A stretch of 64,000 bases of DNA, from positions 1,237,773 to 1,301,772 of the forward strand of contig JAQFVV010000275.1 in NCBI GenBank assembly GCA_028023455.1. The letters run 5' to 3'. Shown here in pieces: positions 21,740 through 34,160 of the stretch. Position 1 is the first letter of the stretch. Each line of letters begins with the position of its first letter. The DNA comes from Epiperipatus broadwayi. Its lineage: Eukaryota > Onychophora > Udeonychophora > Euonychophora > Peripatidae. The position numbers were made by a program, and so were the translations under genes. The notes under the pieces were generated by a model. The model did not search any database, was not told the DNA's origin, and worked only from the letters and a program-made list of their open reading frames with translations.

Positions 21740-24170
21740 TACTATATTGTATCCATTATTTTTTCAGTATTAAATATAAAATATTTTAAAGTAAATTTAA
21801 CTGGTGCTAAAATTATAAATTATAATGAAAAAAAAAGATTATAGATCATGGAAATTTCTTTTATAATTAACAAAGAAATCTTTAAGGTGTGAGGAATGTG
21901 ACTAGGATAATTTAATGTTCTTCAAGAAGTATAATAACTACTCTTTCTTATTGCATTGCCAAATGTATGCCATATAATACTAAATTGTCCATTCACTTTC
22001 TGGGGCAACTGAAACTGTAAACTGTAGAAAAGGGTGGTAAATAAAGTATTGTGTAACAGTAGTAAATAGTAAAGTGAATGGTATAATTTAATAAGTTTCC
22101 AATTTTATAGTTATGTCGTTATAATTAATAACACAACATAAACTTATGGATTGAAAATTTGTTACTTCAATGCATGAAATAGTATTGAATATGGAATTAA
22201 TGTCCTCAAACCATGATTTTTATTAGATTGGATTGCTGATTGAAATCAGTAAGCCAATATATAAAGATGTCATTTAAGTTATTTTCAAGCTGCATTTAAA
22301 TTGTTGTGGAAAGTAACTTGAATCTATTAAAAAATATTTATCAGCTATAATGATATTAAGATATCATGGAGTATTTATTAATTTAAATTCATTGGAAATA
22401 ATTTTTTTGATGATAAAATTGTAGGATGAGATTGATTAGGTTTTTCTAACTTGCATTTAACACTTGCATTATTAAAGGAAGTCATACAAGAGATCAAGAT
22501 AAATGACTTAAAACTAATGCTCTCAGAAAGAATAAAATAATTACTGAGGATCATGATCACTAATAAAATAAAGTATACCAGAGAACATGATTTGATGTTA
22601 AGTTATTCCAACAAAAAAAAAGGTTTCAATCAGGCTTAGAATTTTTTTCCAGATATAGATATACAATTAATGCCTATGTGGAGAAAAACAAGTATGAAAA
22701 ACTTTTGATATCATCATTACTTGATAATTAACCAAATGAGTACTGCCTTCTCATTCACAGCTTATTATTAGTTTTTTGGAGAACCTAGGAAAAGATAAAT
22801 TTAAATAAAAGGCCCATTGAAAAGCTTTCATCTTTTTACTACATACGTATATTTAATATACAAAAATATTGAACAGTAAGCAAAAAAAAAAAACTTCTAA
22901 CATTAAAAACTTGATTATTAGACTATTATTATCAGGGAAGATTTAATAGTTGCATAGCAACAAATAATATCTAGAACTTAATTGCATTACAGGTTCATTG
23001 CGTTTTCTTAGTGACTTCTTTATTACATTTAATTTCAGAATGCCCTTCATGCTTTATGAAAAGCACAACAATTGTGTGATATTTTCTGCACCTGCTACCA
23101 ACACACCGTCTTTCTTTTTCTTTTTTTTTGTAGTGTCAAGAACTATTAATTAAAAAATCTAAAATCATTTCTAAGAAATACGCACATATATATAAACAAT
23201 ATTTGGTAACACATTTATCAATTTCAATGGATTTCTTGGCATATATATGTGCGTACATCATTTCTATTTCGTTTTAATTTTATATAATGTCAATGTTATT
23301 TTATTGATAAAATGCATTTTTAAAAATTTATAAAACATATAGTGATTTCTAATATTGAAGGGAAGGGGAAGATTATTAGATTTCATGCTATCTTCGTATA
23401 ATTAACTTACCTTTTTTATTATTATGATTATTTATGTCTAATAAAATAGATTTTAAAATTGTAAATATAAAAGTTTGACTTTTACAATAATATAATCTAT
23501 AATGCATCTTTTGCCTAACTTTTCCTAAACCAAACATTTAACAAAATATTTAATTCGTATGAATCAAAATGATTTGGGAGAACGCGAAAAATTACCTTAG
23601 ATTTAAACATTTTTGCTAATGTAAAATATTTTACGTTAGAATAAATAATATCAAGAAGTTATAAACTAAATTTTGCCCTGTTCAAGTTTTGTCATCTGCT
23701 TTTCTATCAAATTTCATTTTCTAGGTAAAAAATATTATTGATCAAGATTTTTTAATGTCAACATCTTATACCTAACTACATGATAAAGCGTTTTAACAAT
23801 AATCAAACTTTGTATCTTTTTTTTTTGTTTTGGAATTGATTAATAAAATATACAGTCAATGTAATTTAGGCAATAGATAGCTCATATATCTCCATGAACA
23901 CAATCTGGAGTTCAAATTATGCGAAACTTGGACATTTTTACAGATAGCTGAAGGGTTTTTTTTTGCAATGATTTATGTTTATATATATATAAGTTCAATA
24001 TATGTTTTAATCTTTCTTTCTTCTTTTTTTAATGAGTAAATAATTAATTGATTCCATAAAGTGAAAATAATTTTTTATCTTACCTATAATTTTAAGAAAT
24101 ATTTCTCACTTGACTTAATATGATTTTTTTATTAGCATTATCTACTTAATATAATCATTTTTGTTTTCTT
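21740..24170. other. A+T-rich non-coding stretch with one small hairpin
   Basis: I see nothing except a short inverted repeat at about 23178-23256, in which ACGCACATATATAT pairs with ATATATATGTGCGT. No credible gene. Confidence 0.5.
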
Positions 24171-24171
24171 T

Positions 24172-24266
24172 TTTTTCTTCTCATGTGCCATATCATCAGC
24201 CGGAAAACGAATTCGCGACAACTGCTTGTAAGGCGGCTGTGCTGACCAATCGACCACCAATGTTTG
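24172..24266 (-). mobile_element. tRNA-derived SINE fragment, copy 1
   Basis: On the minus strand, TTGGTGGTCGATTGGTCAGC resembles a tRNA 5' half with a pol III A box (TGGTCGATTGG). Next come GCGAATTCG in the B-box position, then CCGGCTGATGATATGGCACA. The same order is seen at 28366-28432, where the A box is closer to consensus. The local GC content is well above its surroundings. There is no full cloverleaf, so this is a SINE head and not a tRNA gene. Confidence 0.6.
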
Positions 24267-24470
24267 CCTCCTTTTTCCTTTCTTCTGTACTGTATTTCCA
24301 TTAAATGTAATCCTGAGTAATCAGTAGTTATCAGATAATGATGCAGTTTAATCATTTTTTTCAGATTGGTTTCTGATTTCGCCATTATTAATGAAGATTT
24401 GTGATTAAAAGCTGAAACCAAAGCAATTATTTATTTGAGAGATATATTTAACAAAAGAAAAAAAAATTAA

Positions 24471-25375
24471 CTCAAAGCTTGTTGAGCAATTAGCAAAGCT
24501 CTTTGTTTATATTCTGAAAACTTAATAAAAAAAAAGTGGAGTCATGTGATATATGACTCTATGTTTTAATGACTATTTAGTCTTTGCTTTTTAGCCTTAA
24601 GCAATGTTATATTGCTAAGACTTCTAATATATGGTTTGGCTGAAGATCTCTCAGTCCCATATAGCTATTTGAGTTAGATAGCTGGGTTTAAAGACATATA
24701 GGTATCTGAAAATATCAGATTTTCTACTCAATAGTCAACTCTTAGATAAATGCTGGCTTTGGGTTGGTGTTTTTGATCTAGAATCTGAAGCCACCCTAGC
24801 GCCTCTCTGAGGAATGTCAAAAGCATGATCCATGGTCAGGAGATGAGAGTTGGTTCTACAGATAGAGTTATTTTAAATGCTTTCTCTTGCTAAGAATTTA
24901 TCTCAAAGCTTGTTGAGTAATTAGCGAAGCTCTTTGTTTATATCTTGCAAGCTTAATAAAAAAAAGTAGAGTCATATGATATATGACAATTTTTTATTGA
25001 CTATTTATAGTCTTTGCTTTTTAGCCTTAAGAAATATTATATTGCTAAGACTTCTAATATATGTTTTAGCTGAAGATCTCTCAGTCCCATATAGCTATTT
25101 GCATTAGATAGCTGGGTTTGAAGACATATAGGTGTCTGAAAACTTCAGATTTTCTACTCGATAGTCAACTCTTAGATAAATTCTGGCTTTGGGTTAGTGT
25201 TCTTAGATCTAGTATCTGAAGCTATCCTAGCACCTCTCTGAGGAGTGCCAAAAGCATGAAACCTTAGTCAGGAGATGGGGATTGGTTTTTCAAATAGGAA
25301 TATTTTAAATGCTTACTCTTGCTTAGCATTTATCTCAAAGCTTGTTGAGGAATTAGCAAAGCTCTTTGTATATAT
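24471..25375 (+). repeat. Tandem duplication of a 431-bp unit related to foldback family 1
   Basis: Units begin at 24471, 24902 and 25334 with CTCAAAGCTTGTTGAG; the third is cut short at about 25375. The first two are about 431-432 bp long and nearly colinear, sharing GCTGAAGATCTCTCAGTCCC and CATATAGCTATTTG. The unit resembles the centre of the complex at 49.3-50.2 kb (CCATATAGCTATCTAG, then GAAGACATTTAGGTGTCT), which places it in the same dispersed family. Confidence 0.75.
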
Positions 25376-25379
25376 TTAA

Positions 25380-26080
25380 CATTCTTTTTTTTTTACTATC
25401 AAAATAATAGTTCAAAATTTTAAAAACTGTAAGATTTTGAATTGATTACTCATGTTGACAATAAATATCACTAGATTAGGAAAAAAAGAAAAGTTTATGT
25501 TTACAGTAGTAAGCTGAAAAAAATCTTGTAATGTGTTAATATATATTTTTTATAATAAATTAACCTTCTAATAATCCTTTGTTCAGTTTTTGTATTTATA
25601 GGTAAACTTTTCTTCTACCCTGGATTATATACTTTTATCAAAAGTATTTAAATCTTTCAAACATTTCTGCTTGATTGTTTTTATCCATTCTACATTAATT
25701 TTTATCGGCAACGGATCTTATATCTAAAAGTATTTTTTTTTACAACTATTTATAATTAATTTAATATTTACTAAATAAAACCTTGCCTATCTTTAACAGT
25801 TTTTGATTTTCACTATTTTTTTTTGGTGGCAATTTGATAAGTAGAATCTCTACGGGAGGTCATGTTATTATTATTACTACAGATAGTGAACCTTAAATCA
25901 CAGTAATATATATTTGGTATATAACTATGCATTTTTTAACAATTTGCATAAAAATATATTAGCATTTATGCGTCAGCGATCGATGAATGATTATAAAAAG
26001 TAGTCTGGTTTTATGAAAGCAAAAAACAATCAAAATACGGATTGGTCTCCAGAAATAAAAAAAATTCAAAAAAGTTCAGC
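25380..26080. other. A+T-rich non-coding stretch
   Basis: Nothing recognised. Confidence 0.5.
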
Positions 26081-26084
26081 TATA

Positions 26085-26480
26085 AAGGTGAGATTTATAT
26101 ATTGCCTTTATTGATTTGGTCAAAGCATTTCACTCATTTAATTGAAATGGATTGTGGCTACGTTTAAAATTACTGGTTATTTACTAATTAATGTTTAATC
26201 TATTAAATAGTTTCTATAAAGATGAAATCAGAAAATAGAGGCAAATATAAATGAAATTTGTTGTTAAACAGTAGCTCCAGCTTTGTTTTTTATGATTATG
26301 ACTACAGTCTTTATAAATGTTTATAGGCAGCTATCAAAGTGTAATACAGGTTTGCTAATAAAGAATTTTTATTTTGAGTTAATTAAAAACAAGTACAATT
26401 TGTCTATGAGCTTCTAGATCTAGATATTCTATTGTTTTTACTAGTCTTATCCAATATTAAAAAAAAAATCTAAAGGACGC
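26085..26480 (+). pseudogene. Non-LTR reverse transcriptase fragment of another lineage
   Basis: Conceptual translation with frameshifts gives a block close to AFIDLVKAFHSFN followed by NGLW, then a decayed GCVLAPALFF-like block near 26270-26290, then an ELLDLD segment where a LLFADD box would be. This order and wording match the palm domain of jockey- or L1-like LINE reverse transcriptases, and differ from the RTE and CR1-like copies here. It has several frameshifts and no flanking domains. It is a very old fragment with no function. Confidence 0.55.
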
Positions 26481-26489
26481 TGGTCAATG

Positions 26490-28360
26490 TTTTTAAATAC
26501 TTTGATAATAATTAAGGATCAAAAATATAAATGCTTATTTATTCAAATATGAGAAAAAATATTAACTTGATAATGTAAATTAATTTAAATGTAGTGATAT
26601 TTTAGATAGAAATGAAGATTTAGTAAGTTGAAATGCAACATGACACCTAATACCAATGTGCTAATGCAGCATTTCACTATAGTTATCTAATTGCTAGAAT
26701 TAAATTAATTCTATATAAGTCTGATAAATTTCTCAATTTATTGTATGGAAATGAGATATTAATTTTTTATTTAGGCAATATAAAATCACTGATATACTTT
26801 TATTTAAGAATGCTTTGTAAGTTTCTAAAAATAGAAAAGTATAAAAAATATTTTCATTTTCTGGATAGCCCTTTTGAATCTTCTCCAGTACAGACACATG
26901 TTTATTGTGTTAAAAGTAAATTAATGATATCAAAATTTTTAGTGCACTAGAACATATTAATTATGAAATAGACATCCCTTTTCATACAATAAGGTTAATC
27001 TCAAAGATACTTCAAAAAAGTGCAATCTTGATTATTTTTATTGAGAAAAATAGTTAAGGACATAATACAATGGAGAACAATAAATATAGTCTTAGTTCTC
27101 CTAATTGTTTTGATTTTACAATTTTTCCTGATTGTTTGCAATTATGAAAAACTATCTGATACTTCACATTGGCAGAGATGGTCAGAATTTTTGCTTCTAA
27201 TATACAGTATCTCAATTTTGATTCAAAAAGAGAAAACCTATGAAATAGATATCATCTCCATTTTTCTTAAATAAGATATATATAAGTATTTGCATACATC
27301 TACATAGTTATTAGAGCACCATTCTGTTAACAATATATGTAATCACATATACTTAGATGTCTATTAGAACACTAACTTATAAAATATCTGCATATATAAT
27401 TCCAAAAGTATACATGAATTTGATAGTAAGATCTAATATATAAAAGCCAATTGTATTTTCTCAATACACTGTTCTAGTTGTAAATATTTTTGTAATAACA
27501 GCTCCATATATTAAACTGCAATTGCATTTGATAGTAAAATACTGTTTTAGTCATAAATTTTTTATAATACCAGCTCCACATATTAAATTTCCATATCTAA
27601 ACATTTATGGTTATAGAAATATATATCACAAAATATTAGCATACATATATTTCACAGTGAAAATCTTTTCTCTAAATAAATGTAGTCTAACATTACAAAT
27701 ATTCATTTCTGAATTTCACAAATGAATCAAAAACTTCAAAATTGATAAGATTATTATGATGTATTAAAATATCAAATATCTGTACATATACATAGACCAA
27801 TTTCCTCTTTAATAATATTTATAATCAATTGGAACCAAAATAAATCCAGAATAAAGTTTATTTAAATCTAAACACAGTGATTAGATTATATGATCTCATC
27901 TAATGTTTAATATTTCACGTACTTAATTTATTTCAAATACAAATAATAATTAAATAATATTCTTAGCAGAGACATTAATAATAACCACAGAAACTACTAA
28001 AATCATAATTTGGTAATAATCAAATGCTTTTGTAATAATATAGATTTGATTGACCAAAAAAAAAAAAAAAAACGTAAAAATGTCTATTTTTTTATATTTG
28101 AAAGTATTCCAATAATCTGGAAACTTTGATCAACCATTTTAAAAAAGTGTAATCATTAAAAATATTTTTCATTACTTTACCAGTACACCCCACACATGTG
28201 CATGCATACACACACACACACACAAATGTTATTTCCTATGAGAATACTCTTTCATAAAAAGTGTAATATAATTTTTGTAAAAGCAAAGTAGAGATAACAA
28301 GAACAATAAATAATTAGAATCACATGATAATAATATCTATTTCAATAGATAATATATATA
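26490..28360. other. A+T-rich stretch with a weak about 69-bp repeat
   Basis: Near 27488 and 27557 a block (AATAACAGCTCCATATATTAAA / AATACCAGCTCCACATATTAAA) occurs twice, 69 bp apart, with further decayed similarity around it. A small (CA)n lies at 28205-28223. No gene is supported. Confidence 0.45.
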
Positions 28361-28365
28361 TATAT

Positions 28366-28432
28366 ATTTTCCATGTGTCAAAGCAACAGCCGGGAAGCAA
28401 ACCCATGCTAACCACTCAGCCACCAATGCTTG
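28366..28432 (-). mobile_element. tRNA-derived SINE fragment, copy 2
   Basis: On the minus strand the order is CATTGGTGGCTGAGTGGTTA, GGGTTTGCTTCCC, CGGCTGTTGCTTTGACACAT. TGGCTGAGTGG fits the pol III A-box consensus and GGTTTGCTTCCC lies in the B-box position. The region between is shorter than in a tRNA, so the anticodon arm seems deleted. It shares its layout with 24172-24266. Confidence 0.65.
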
Positions 28433-28439
28433 ACAATAA

Positions 28440-29355
28440 TATTTGCAGCTAATTTAACATATTTCTTATATCTTCAATTTTTTTAAACTGTTCATTTTTG
28501 TTATAACAAAGTTTCTCTATTTCTATTATCTTAATTGTGTTATATTTTATGTGGTTTTTATTCCATAAAGTTAAAATTCACAATTTATAATTTTTAAATA
28601 TATAAACTTAATACCAAAGATATTGTATTTATTAGACCACTAATAATAATATTCTATTTTTCAAGCTGAACATTTAACCATTATATTTGAAATTCTTAGG
28701 TTATAATATCATTTTTTGTCAAAGCATAAAGCATTTTATCTTAGTAGATGATACAAAGAGATTCAAATTTACACATATCTGTCATAATTCATAAAATAAG
28801 ATTTTTTTCTTTATATTATTATTAAATTTATTAAAGTTTTATATAATAATCATAATTTGGGATATATATTTATAATCAAACACAGTAATATATAAAATAA
28901 CAAAATGCTAAAATTAATTCTACAATTTTCTATATACTAAATAAATAAATAAAAATTATAGCTAGATTATGATCTCTTCAATAGAATTTACAGTTCAAAA
29001 TTTAAAAAAATTACGAACCAAAATCTTATTAAAGTTGCACAATATTAACATTTCAATGAAAATCTCCAATTTCATAATTTGTGAATATTTGCATTATTTT
29101 AATGCTTATTTAATAAATTAGTCACCATATGCTTCTTTACTTATTTTTCCCTTCAAATCATTTCCACCATGCAGATGTGAAAAATAATGTCAAACAAGAA
29201 TTTCAATTGCAAATCACTGAAAGCTTTGCAAACATATATTTAAATTTATTCACAGAATAATGAAAATTATTCTACATGAATAAAGCATGATAAACAGAAC
29301 AGCCAAAATTTAAAAAAAGCATTGATTATAAACAACAATTTTCCAAGTGCTTTCA
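28440..29355. other. A+T-rich non-coding stretch
   Basis: Nothing recognised. Confidence 0.5.
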
Positions 29356-29359
29356 GTAC

Positions 29360-29610
29360 TGTACACCAGAAACATAGTGACATATTGGAACTGAATGGTT
29401 AATATTCCAGTGAATGCTCAGTGGAACATTAGTATTATGCTGATTGATAACGTTTTTAGACTTCACAATATACCAAGCCTCTTTCGACTTCATTTTCCTA
29501 TTATTTGACTCATTGAACACAGTAGTAATATTTTGAGGATAAAACTCATGACCACAATTAATTTCATGAATTGAAAAAACAGAATTAATCTGTTGTAATT
29601 TTATTATTAA
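29360..29610 (-). pseudogene. C-terminal remnant of a second Penelope-like element
   Basis: The minus strand is open for about 80 codons. It reads FSIHEINCGHEF, then TTVFNESNNRKMKSKEAW, then INQHNTNVPLSIHW. This spacing (His, GH, Lys/Arg-rich stretch, Glu-Ala-Trp-type helix, INQH, PLSIHW) matches the C-terminal half of GIY-YIG domains in Penelope-like elements. The 6.8-10.2 kb element has SLHTIDSGH and KIREAIEIL in the same order. Sequence identity between the two is low, so this is a different PLE lineage. The GIY and YIG half is not seen upstream. It is non-functional. Confidence 0.6.
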
Positions 29611-29817
29611 CCCTTCTATTTACAGGAAGAGAGAAGCCATGGGTTTAATGAGGACTATGTTATTAAAGTGTATTATGAAAGATTGTAAAAAAACAATTAT
29701 ATTTAAATGTTGCAAGAAGGCGGAGGATTTTAAACTTTTATTCGATACCAGATGTTATTATTTATAGGTGTAATGATTTTTACAGTGTAAATTTGAGAAT
29801 AAATTTAATTTTTTAGC

Positions 29818-30108
29818 GATGAAACAAAATGTAACAATTTATAATGAAGTATAAGATAATTTTGTGAATTTATCAAATGAAAATTTGTCAGTGGAATTTG
29901 AATCTTTATTGGAACGTGTTCTTAGATTTGTTGTTGAAAATTGGAGGAACCCGAATATGGATATTATTGCAGATATTGAGACAGTGTAAGAGTTTTCAGA
30001 GAAGAAGGAGATGATGCTTAAGCAGGTTGCTCCATTGTTAAAAGTTCATTATTATAATCTTGCAGAGGATAAGAAGTGGTATAGAACGATTAATAAACTC
30101 ATATAGAG
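29818..30108 (+). pseudogene. Unrecognised coding-like remnant
   Basis: One plus-strand frame from the ATG at 29818 stays readable for about 96 codons apart from two stop codons (TAA after codon 11 and TAA near 29986). The peptide has a more ordinary amino acid mix than random A+T-rich DNA here, for example SVEFESLLERVLRFVVENW and MLKQVAPLLKVHYYNL. A less clear coding-like stretch precedes it from 29640. I do not recognise the family. It could be part of a decayed transposon, perhaps linked to the PLE remnant just upstream. Confidence 0.35.
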
Positions 30109-30109
30109 T

Positions 30110-33100
30110 TTCGCAATATTTGATTGCTAAATATCGAAAATGTTTAATAAATAAATGTTTTTAGTATACTTAAATCATCATGTATTCTCATTTACTTGTT
30201 ATAAACAAATGCTAGAAATGAAACAAAAGTTATGTATCAAATGCCAAAGGCATTCTATTAAAGTCATATAAACAGCGAAACTCTATTATGGCATATTTGT
30301 ATATGTTTTCTAAATGTATAAAACGTCCACCAATCAAGCAGATAAATCTGTTTTTGTAACATTAAATAAACTCCGATTTTCAAACATACATTCAGTATTG
30401 TAATGCCACACTAAATTGATATCTATTAAAATAAACATAATTGACTCAAGATTGTCAAATATTTGTAACCAAAATAGTTTAAAATGTGTGAAGTTGATTA
30501 TATATATCTATAAAATCATCTTGAATTTTGTCAAAATAAATATTCATATTTTTAAACTTAATCCAGTTGTTCAAATTTCATTAATATATTTATGTATGTT
30601 TTTAACTTATGTCTTGGGTTCACTCAATATCTGATCATCATCATCACCATGAAAAATGTTGTAGCACTGGGCTGGGAGGGAATAAATTCATATGGTATCA
30701 CTGTAGGTGTTGTCTGTAGTGTAATAGATTTAGGGAATGGGCAAATAGATTAGAATTCATGATTGCTCCTGACCTGTGTATCTTGGGCATGATTGGATTT
30801 GGGATACTTTTGCTTAGATTCTAAATCTTGTTGAATTGACATACATATTCAACTGGTACAATATGCAGTGTCAAATAAAAAAATTGTATGTCTGTATTAC
30901 AAAAAAAATATTTTAACTAATTAATTAACTATAACTTTTAATTGTAAAAAAAGACAATGAAATAGACTGAAATAAACAAGGTACCAATTAACCAAGAAAG
31001 TTATTAAGTTATAAAATTTCTATGCAGTTTGCTTCCAAACAAATTCAGACTTGTAAAGAAATATTTTCTATTTTCTTCTCACTGTTTTTTTAATTTATTA
31101 TTGTTGTTTATTGATAAATGTGCTATAGAGATTGATTAAAAATAATATGATAAATTTTGAAGGAGGACAGCTGTAGGTACGGACAAAGTCTTTTGATAAA
31201 TATTTTTTGATAAACACAAATGATTATCTCTACAAAAAGGCTGTAATAGTTAATGCAAAATAAAAGATATTTTGCTAACAAATTTAATAAAAGTTCCTAC
31301 TATTCATTGTGAAGTTAATATAAAGCAAACTATGTAATTGTAAATGAAAGAAAAATAACTATATAGTGACCCAGCAAAGTATGTATTTACGCTGCTATAA
31401 TAGGCATTATTAATGCTCATTCATCGGTAGTTCATCTCTGCCCTAGCAAGATACTCTCTAGAAGAGATAGTAGCAAAAATTCATCCTGAGCAGAAAAGAA
31501 AACATGTTTATTTCAAGCATGATTTAGAATCACCACTGCTGCCTTTCTCAAAAATTATGAAAAATGCACTGATGTCATTCAAGTAAACACACAAGGATCG
31601 ATAAGCTAAAAGATTAAATGTCAACCAAGTAAAGAAATGAAAAATAAAATAAGTTTACAAAAATAAAGTTAAATGGAGCAAAAATAATGTCTAATTTTCT
31701 AATGTTTTTTAATAATAATAAGAATTTAATTAAATATTTTTTTTATTTATTAAATGATATTATGGAAATTCTAAACATTTTTTAAAATAATAATGTGAAT
31801 ATTTATAATTTGTTAAAGATTAGTTGCAAGGAAAAATATAAAATAAAATAATTTCTTTTGGGTTTTTTTTCTTCAGTAATTTTATTTACTAATTTTCATA
31901 TTGAAAGGTATCAAGATAAATATTTTTTTCAGTAAGTTATTAATAAGTTTCAATTTTAACTTGTAAAAGATAATAAAAGAAGTAAATGAGAAAAAAATTT
32001 AAAAGAAAAAAAGGTTTTAGCAATATGTTAAGAAATTTTGTTTTAATTAATTAAAGTTGTTTTTCCCCTCTTTTCTTTTAAACGAAAAGTGTTTTTCAAG
32101 TAAAAGGATAATAAAAAATTATCTTGTTTTACCATAAAACAAAAAATAACTACAGAGGAATTTTTGTTGTGATTAGAATATTTTTTAAATTAGAAAAAGA
32201 AAAATTACCAAATAATCTTTTGTAATAATAAACTCAATTGATCAGGATTTAACTTTGTCAGGTTTGAGACAAGATGTGATTGAGTGAATAAAGGATTGTT
32301 CCAAAAAAATAAGATATAGGGCAAGTAAAAGTAATAGATTTCATTATTTTGTGAGGAACACTCATTCTTGATAAAGCTCTTGAAAAAATCAGAAGCAGGA
32401 GTTCAGCTGTAAAAAGAACAATGAGAAAAAGGGCTATAGTCTTAAGTAAGACTTATTTCACTACTTATTTTTTTTTTAAAAAAAGACTTTTAAAACTGAT
32501 TTAAAAACCCATGTGCTACATTTTATCTAGAATTTGAGCTTCATCAAATATCACCATGTAACCTGTTTACTAAAAGAAATTGGAAAAAAGACCTCCAAAG
32601 TAATCTGCAACAAGCTTTGTTTTCATCCAAATGCATGGCTGTCTTATATGTGTTAGCCCAACATGCAATTTAATACATTAATCAAATTGATAGATACAGA
32701 CTGTATGAAACCTGAAAATATTTTATTGTAAAAGTGACTAAATTTAATTGTGTACATTACTCTGAAAAAATGTATTAATGGAGAAGCTTACAAGAAAGAA
32801 AACAATATAAAAAAACTAAAAATTACAATTACTAAAGACAGACACAAAAAAGCAAAAAATTATGGTAATCTGTGATATCATCTACACTTACAGATAATTT
32901 TTAAAGTAAAAAATAATTGGTAATAATGAATAAGTTTTGTTGTTTTTTGAAACATGTTTTATATCTTTGTTTTCTAAAATACAATTGTATAAGATCTTTT
33001 AATTTTCAGAAGAAGAAAAAAGTGTTTTAGCTAATTTTATTTTATCTTTGAAAGGTTGCTTTACAATTTCAATAATTAAAATAGAAAAAAATTCTATTCA

Positions 33101-34065
33101 AAGTTAAGGTTAATTACTTGAATTAAAAAAGTCAACAATAAGTTAAAGTTTATATATTTTAATAAAATGTATGAAAGTTGGAATTATTATATTATCATGA
33201 CATTTGTCAATTTTCTTAATTATTTATTAGTTAATTCATAATGTAGATGTTAAAAATAATAGTTTTAATGTCTTTATTCCTCTAGTTTACTGTTATATGG
33301 TTTGGCAATGCATGTTGTTTGATTTCCTAATAGTATTGTGTTATAGGAATTTTTGAAATATCCCACTAAAGCTATTACAAGTAAAGTAGAGTAAACTGAT
33401 ACATTTATACTTTCTTTTGTTTATAATTACTCTTTGTAGGATCTTGAAATCTTGAGCTAGCTCTAGAGTTAATAATGGTTGTTGTATTTATGTATGGTGA
33501 TTTATGTTTGCATTTGGACATCCAAATAGTTTTCTGAATAGTACAAAGAAATCACCATTAAATTTCCTTCACTGCATTGAATTTTTTAAATTAAATATTA
33601 ATTTATAGTGAACTGTATTCTCAGGGTACATATGGTCAGAGAAATGATGATTATCATCATCTATGAAATTTCTAGCATTTTTTATTATGATCAACAGCTT
33701 AGAAATTCAGAATATGCAGGTAAAAATGTTGTATATCATATCTTAATTTAGGCACTGACTGGATAATTTGGCTTTTTACTGATTACTGAATATCTTTTAA
33801 ATATTGTCAAAAGAGATGATTGTTCATTTGATTATTCTTGTGTATTGCTGGTGATGCAACTTATAAGTATAATTATTAGCATAATTATTTTTTTATTATT
33901 TGATGATTTCATAGTTCTTTGATGTTTATTCACCTATCTTTACTCCTCTCTATATTTTATCATTCTATATTTGTTTATTGGCTGTGCAGTTTTTAATTAT
34001 TGAGCAGGAATGATAGTACTTTCCATCTCTCCATGTTATGTTACCCCTATTTTTGTTTTTTCACA
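30110..34065. other. Non-coding stretch
   Basis: Mostly A+T-rich. A more complex patch at about 30630-30850 begins with a CATCATCATCACC run and may be a repeat. A short inverted pair (TAGAGTTTCGC at 30110 and GCGAAACTCTA at 30277) lies at the left. No gene is supported. Confidence 0.5.

Positions 34066-34067
<2 letters not shown>

Positions 34068-34157
<90 letters not shown>
34068..34157. repeat. (TA)n microsatellite, about 45 units
   Basis: An uninterrupted TA run. It is open in several frames and translates as Ile-Tyr repeats, which is an artefact. Confidence 0.97.

Positions 34158-34160
<3 letters not shown>

Noticed and set aside
24155-24421. An 88-codon minus-strand open frame
   Set aside because: It runs through a SINE fragment and A+T-rich flank, with no coding signal.
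28366-28432. Functional tRNA gene
   Set aside because: Pol III boxes are present but the anticodon region is too short and no acceptor stem pairs.
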